Source: a beta proteobacterium AAP65 (GTDB taxonomy: Bacteria > Pseudomonadota > Gammaproteobacteria > Burkholderiales > Burkholderiaceae_C). From it: a stretch of 64,000 nt of DNA. The notes below the pieces were generated by a model. It was not told where the DNA came from. It was given only the letters and a program-made list of their open reading frames with translations, and ran no database searches. The position numbers and the translations under genes are program-made. Shown piece by piece: positions 62,652 to 64,000 of this stretch. The stretch spans positions 1 through 64,000 of the forward strand of contig LJHW01000044.1 in NCBI GenBank assembly GCA_001295865.1, written 5' to 3'. Position 1 is the first letter of the stretch. Every line of letters begins with the position of its first letter.

Positions 62652-63475
62652 GCGGCTTGCCGAGCATCAGCCTGGTGACGTGCTCGTTCCAGCAGGGACG
62701 CTTTCTCCCAGCAACGATGCGTTCGGTACTCGAGCAGGGCTACGCGACGCTGGAGTACATCGTGGTCGACGGCGGTTCGCGCGACGGTTCTGTCGATGCC
62801 ATCCGCGCCCGGGCCGAGCAGTTGGCCTGGTGGGTCAGCGAGCCCGATGGTGGCCAAACCGATGCGCTGATCAAGGGATTTGCTCGCAGCACTGGCGAGA
62901 TCCAAGGCTGGCTGTGTTCCGACGATCTGCTGCTGCCGGGCGCGCTCGACACCGTGGGCCGCTTTTTTGCGGCTCACCCCGAGGTCGACTGGGTGTACGG
63001 CGACGCGCTGTGGATCGATGCGGAAGGCCGTGCCCTGCGCGCCAAGAAGGAAATGCCCTGGAGCCGCACCGTCTTCCTCTTCGACCACAACTACCTGGCC
63101 CAGCCTTCGGTGTTCTGGCGCCGCAGTCTTTACGAGCGTGTGGGTGGCTTGCAGCGCGAATGGAACCTGGCGATGGACGCCGATCTGTGGCTGCGCTTTG
63201 CGCGGGTGTCGCGGCCCGGGCACCTGGCGCAGTACCTGAGCTGCATGCGCTACTACCCCGAGCAGAAAACACGCGCGCTCAAACCTGCCGGTCGCAAGGA
63301 AGACGAGGCGCTGCGCCGCCGTGAAGCGCCGCGTCTGGCGGCATTGCCGCGCCTGCCACTGCGCACGGCTGCTCGCGGGCTGCGCGTGGCGATGAAGGCC
63401 CTGAGCGGTGGCTACACCGCCGGTGTGCCACGCGAAAGTCTGCCCTGGCTGTCAGGGCTGGAGACCCGAGCATGA
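62648..63475 (+). CDS. Glycosyltransferase family 2
   Basis: A 275-residue GT-A enzyme. SISLVTCSFQQGRFLPATMRSVLEQGY opens the nucleotide-binding fold, VVDGGSRDGSVD and EPDGGQTDALIKGF follow, and the metal-binding pair is in CSDDLLLPGAL. LAQPSVFWRRSLYERVGG and NLAMDADLWLRF are common to this subgroup. It lies in the run of overlapping exopolysaccharide genes. Confidence 0.92.
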   Translation: MSGLPSISLVTCSFQQGRFLPATMRSVLEQGYATLEYIVVDGGSRDGSVDAIRARAEQLAWWVSEPDGGQTDALIKGFARSTGEIQGWLCSDDLLLPGALDTVGRFFAAHPEVDWVYGDALWIDAEGRALRAKKEMPWSRTVFLFDHNYLAQPSVFWRRSLYERVGGLQREWNLAMDADLWLRFARVSRPGHLAQYLSCMRYYPEQKTRALKPAGRKEDEALRRREAPRLAALPRLPLRTAARGLRVAMKALSGGYTAGVPRESLPWLSGLETRA

Positions 63476-63494
63476 CGCGGACGAGCCGGGCGCT

Positions 63495-64000
63495 GTGAAG
63501 ATCCTGGTGTCGGCTTTCGCATGCTCGCCGCTGTGGGGGTCCGAACCCTCGGTGGGCTGGAATTGGGCTTGGGAACTGGCGCATGGTCACGAGGTGACGG
63601 TGCTGACACACGAGCACTTCCGCAGCCACATCGAGGCGCACATGCAAGCCCTGCCGGCAGCTACCCCGCAAACCGATCGGCTGTGTTTCGTCTACTTGAG
63701 CTGTCGGCCCGCGCGCGGCGAGTTTCACGAACAGCTGCTCAACTCGCAGGCTTACTACCTGCGCTGGCAGCGGGCAGCGCGACAACGTGTGCTTCAACTG
63801 CTGGCAGCCCAGGGCCAGGCGCTGGTGCACCACGTCACCTGGGGCAATTTCCGCTGGCCCGTGCCGCTGCACGGCTTGCCTGTGCCGCTGGTGGTGGGGC
63901 CGCTCGGCGGCGGCGAGCGCGCGCCGCATGCCCTCTACCGCGACATGCCATGGAAGCTGAGGCTCAAGGAAGTGTTGCGCGATCTGATCATCGCCAGCGG
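63495..64000 (+). CDS. Glycosyltransferase family 4, N-terminal part (cut by window end)
   Basis: From GTG 63495 an open frame runs to the last base, giving 168 residues. MKILVSAFACSPLWGSEPSVGWNWAWELA is the opening of a common GT4 subgroup with the GSE motif, and VPLPVVVG-like strands follow (GLPVPLVVGPLGGGE). The catalytic C-terminal half lies beyond the window. It follows the previous gene by 19 nt. Confidence 0.82.
   Translation, partial: MKILVSAFACSPLWGSEPSVGWNWAWELAHGHEVTVLTHEHFRSHIEAHMQALPAATPQTDRLCFVYLSCRPARGEFHEQLLNSQAYYLRWQRAARQRVLQLLAAQGQALVHHVTWGNFRWPVPLHGLPVPLVVGPLGGGERAPHALYRDMPWKLRLKEVLRDLIIAS

Overview
The window reads as chromosomal DNA of a GC-rich betaproteobacterium of the order Burkholderiales, most like the Leptothrix/Rubrivivax/Roseateles/Ideonella group. 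The reasons are a complete mraZ-to-ftsZ division and cell wall cluster, petABC followed by sspA-sspB, a DUF3683 FAD/Fe-S oxidoreductase, a DUF1631 protein, ubiE followed by a Tim44-like gene, and an exosortase B / PEP-CTERM exopolysaccharide locus. Genes are densely packed and many overlap by 1-8 bases. I see no insertion sequence, prophage or CRISPR array.

Layout: (1) 1-290, terminator of an upstream gene and the mraZ control region with four 10-nt-spaced TGG repeats. (2) 291-17831, the full dcw cluster mraZ-rsmH-ftsL-ftsI-murE-murF-mraY-murD-ftsW-murG-murC-ddl-ftsQ-ftsA-ftsZ. (3) 17967-25921, an accessory block between ftsZ and lpxC: an orphan LivK-like binding protein, a BciA/DVR-like reductase, a membrane hydroxylase paired with a 54-residue PEP-CTERM protein, an NMT1-type ABC importer, an FAD oxidoreductase and a small basic protein. 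(4) 26080-32688, lpxC, a small membrane protein, a DegS/DegQ-like protease, a Nif3-like protein, pdxA and a DUF1631 protein. (5) 32959-37101, cytochrome bc1 genes petABC, a strong terminator, then sspA-sspB. (6) 37159-40605, tRNA-Thr(TGT), dciA divergent from secA. (7) 40765-43301, a three-gene secreted cassette: PEP-CTERM protein, small exported protein, PA-domain zinc metalloprotease. (8) 43459-52583, argJ, an MFS transporter, a glycerophosphodiester phosphodiesterase, the 1334-residue oxidoreductase, DUF971, ubiE and a short Tim44-like protein. (9) 52858 to the window end, the exosortase B exopolysaccharide operon: EpsD, EpsE, EpsF, EpsG, XrtB, EpsI, glycosyltransferases and a Wzy/ligase-like membrane protein. 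The last gene is cut by the window edge.

How the parts fit: the dcw genes make lipid II and build the septum. LpxC commits carbon to lipid A. SecA exports the two PEP-CTERM proteins, whose C-terminal signals are the expected substrates of the exosortase encoded at 57061-57969. The same locus builds and exports the polysaccharide with which such systems are usually associated. Points that most deserve a second look are the 10-G tract inside a glycosyltransferase of that locus, the minimal PEP-CTERM protein next to a membrane hydroxylase, the PEP-CTERM/metalloprotease cassette, the MshEN-like front end on the EpsG kinase, the acidic insertion in MurD, and a shared -10-like box that sits 6-7 nt before four start codons.
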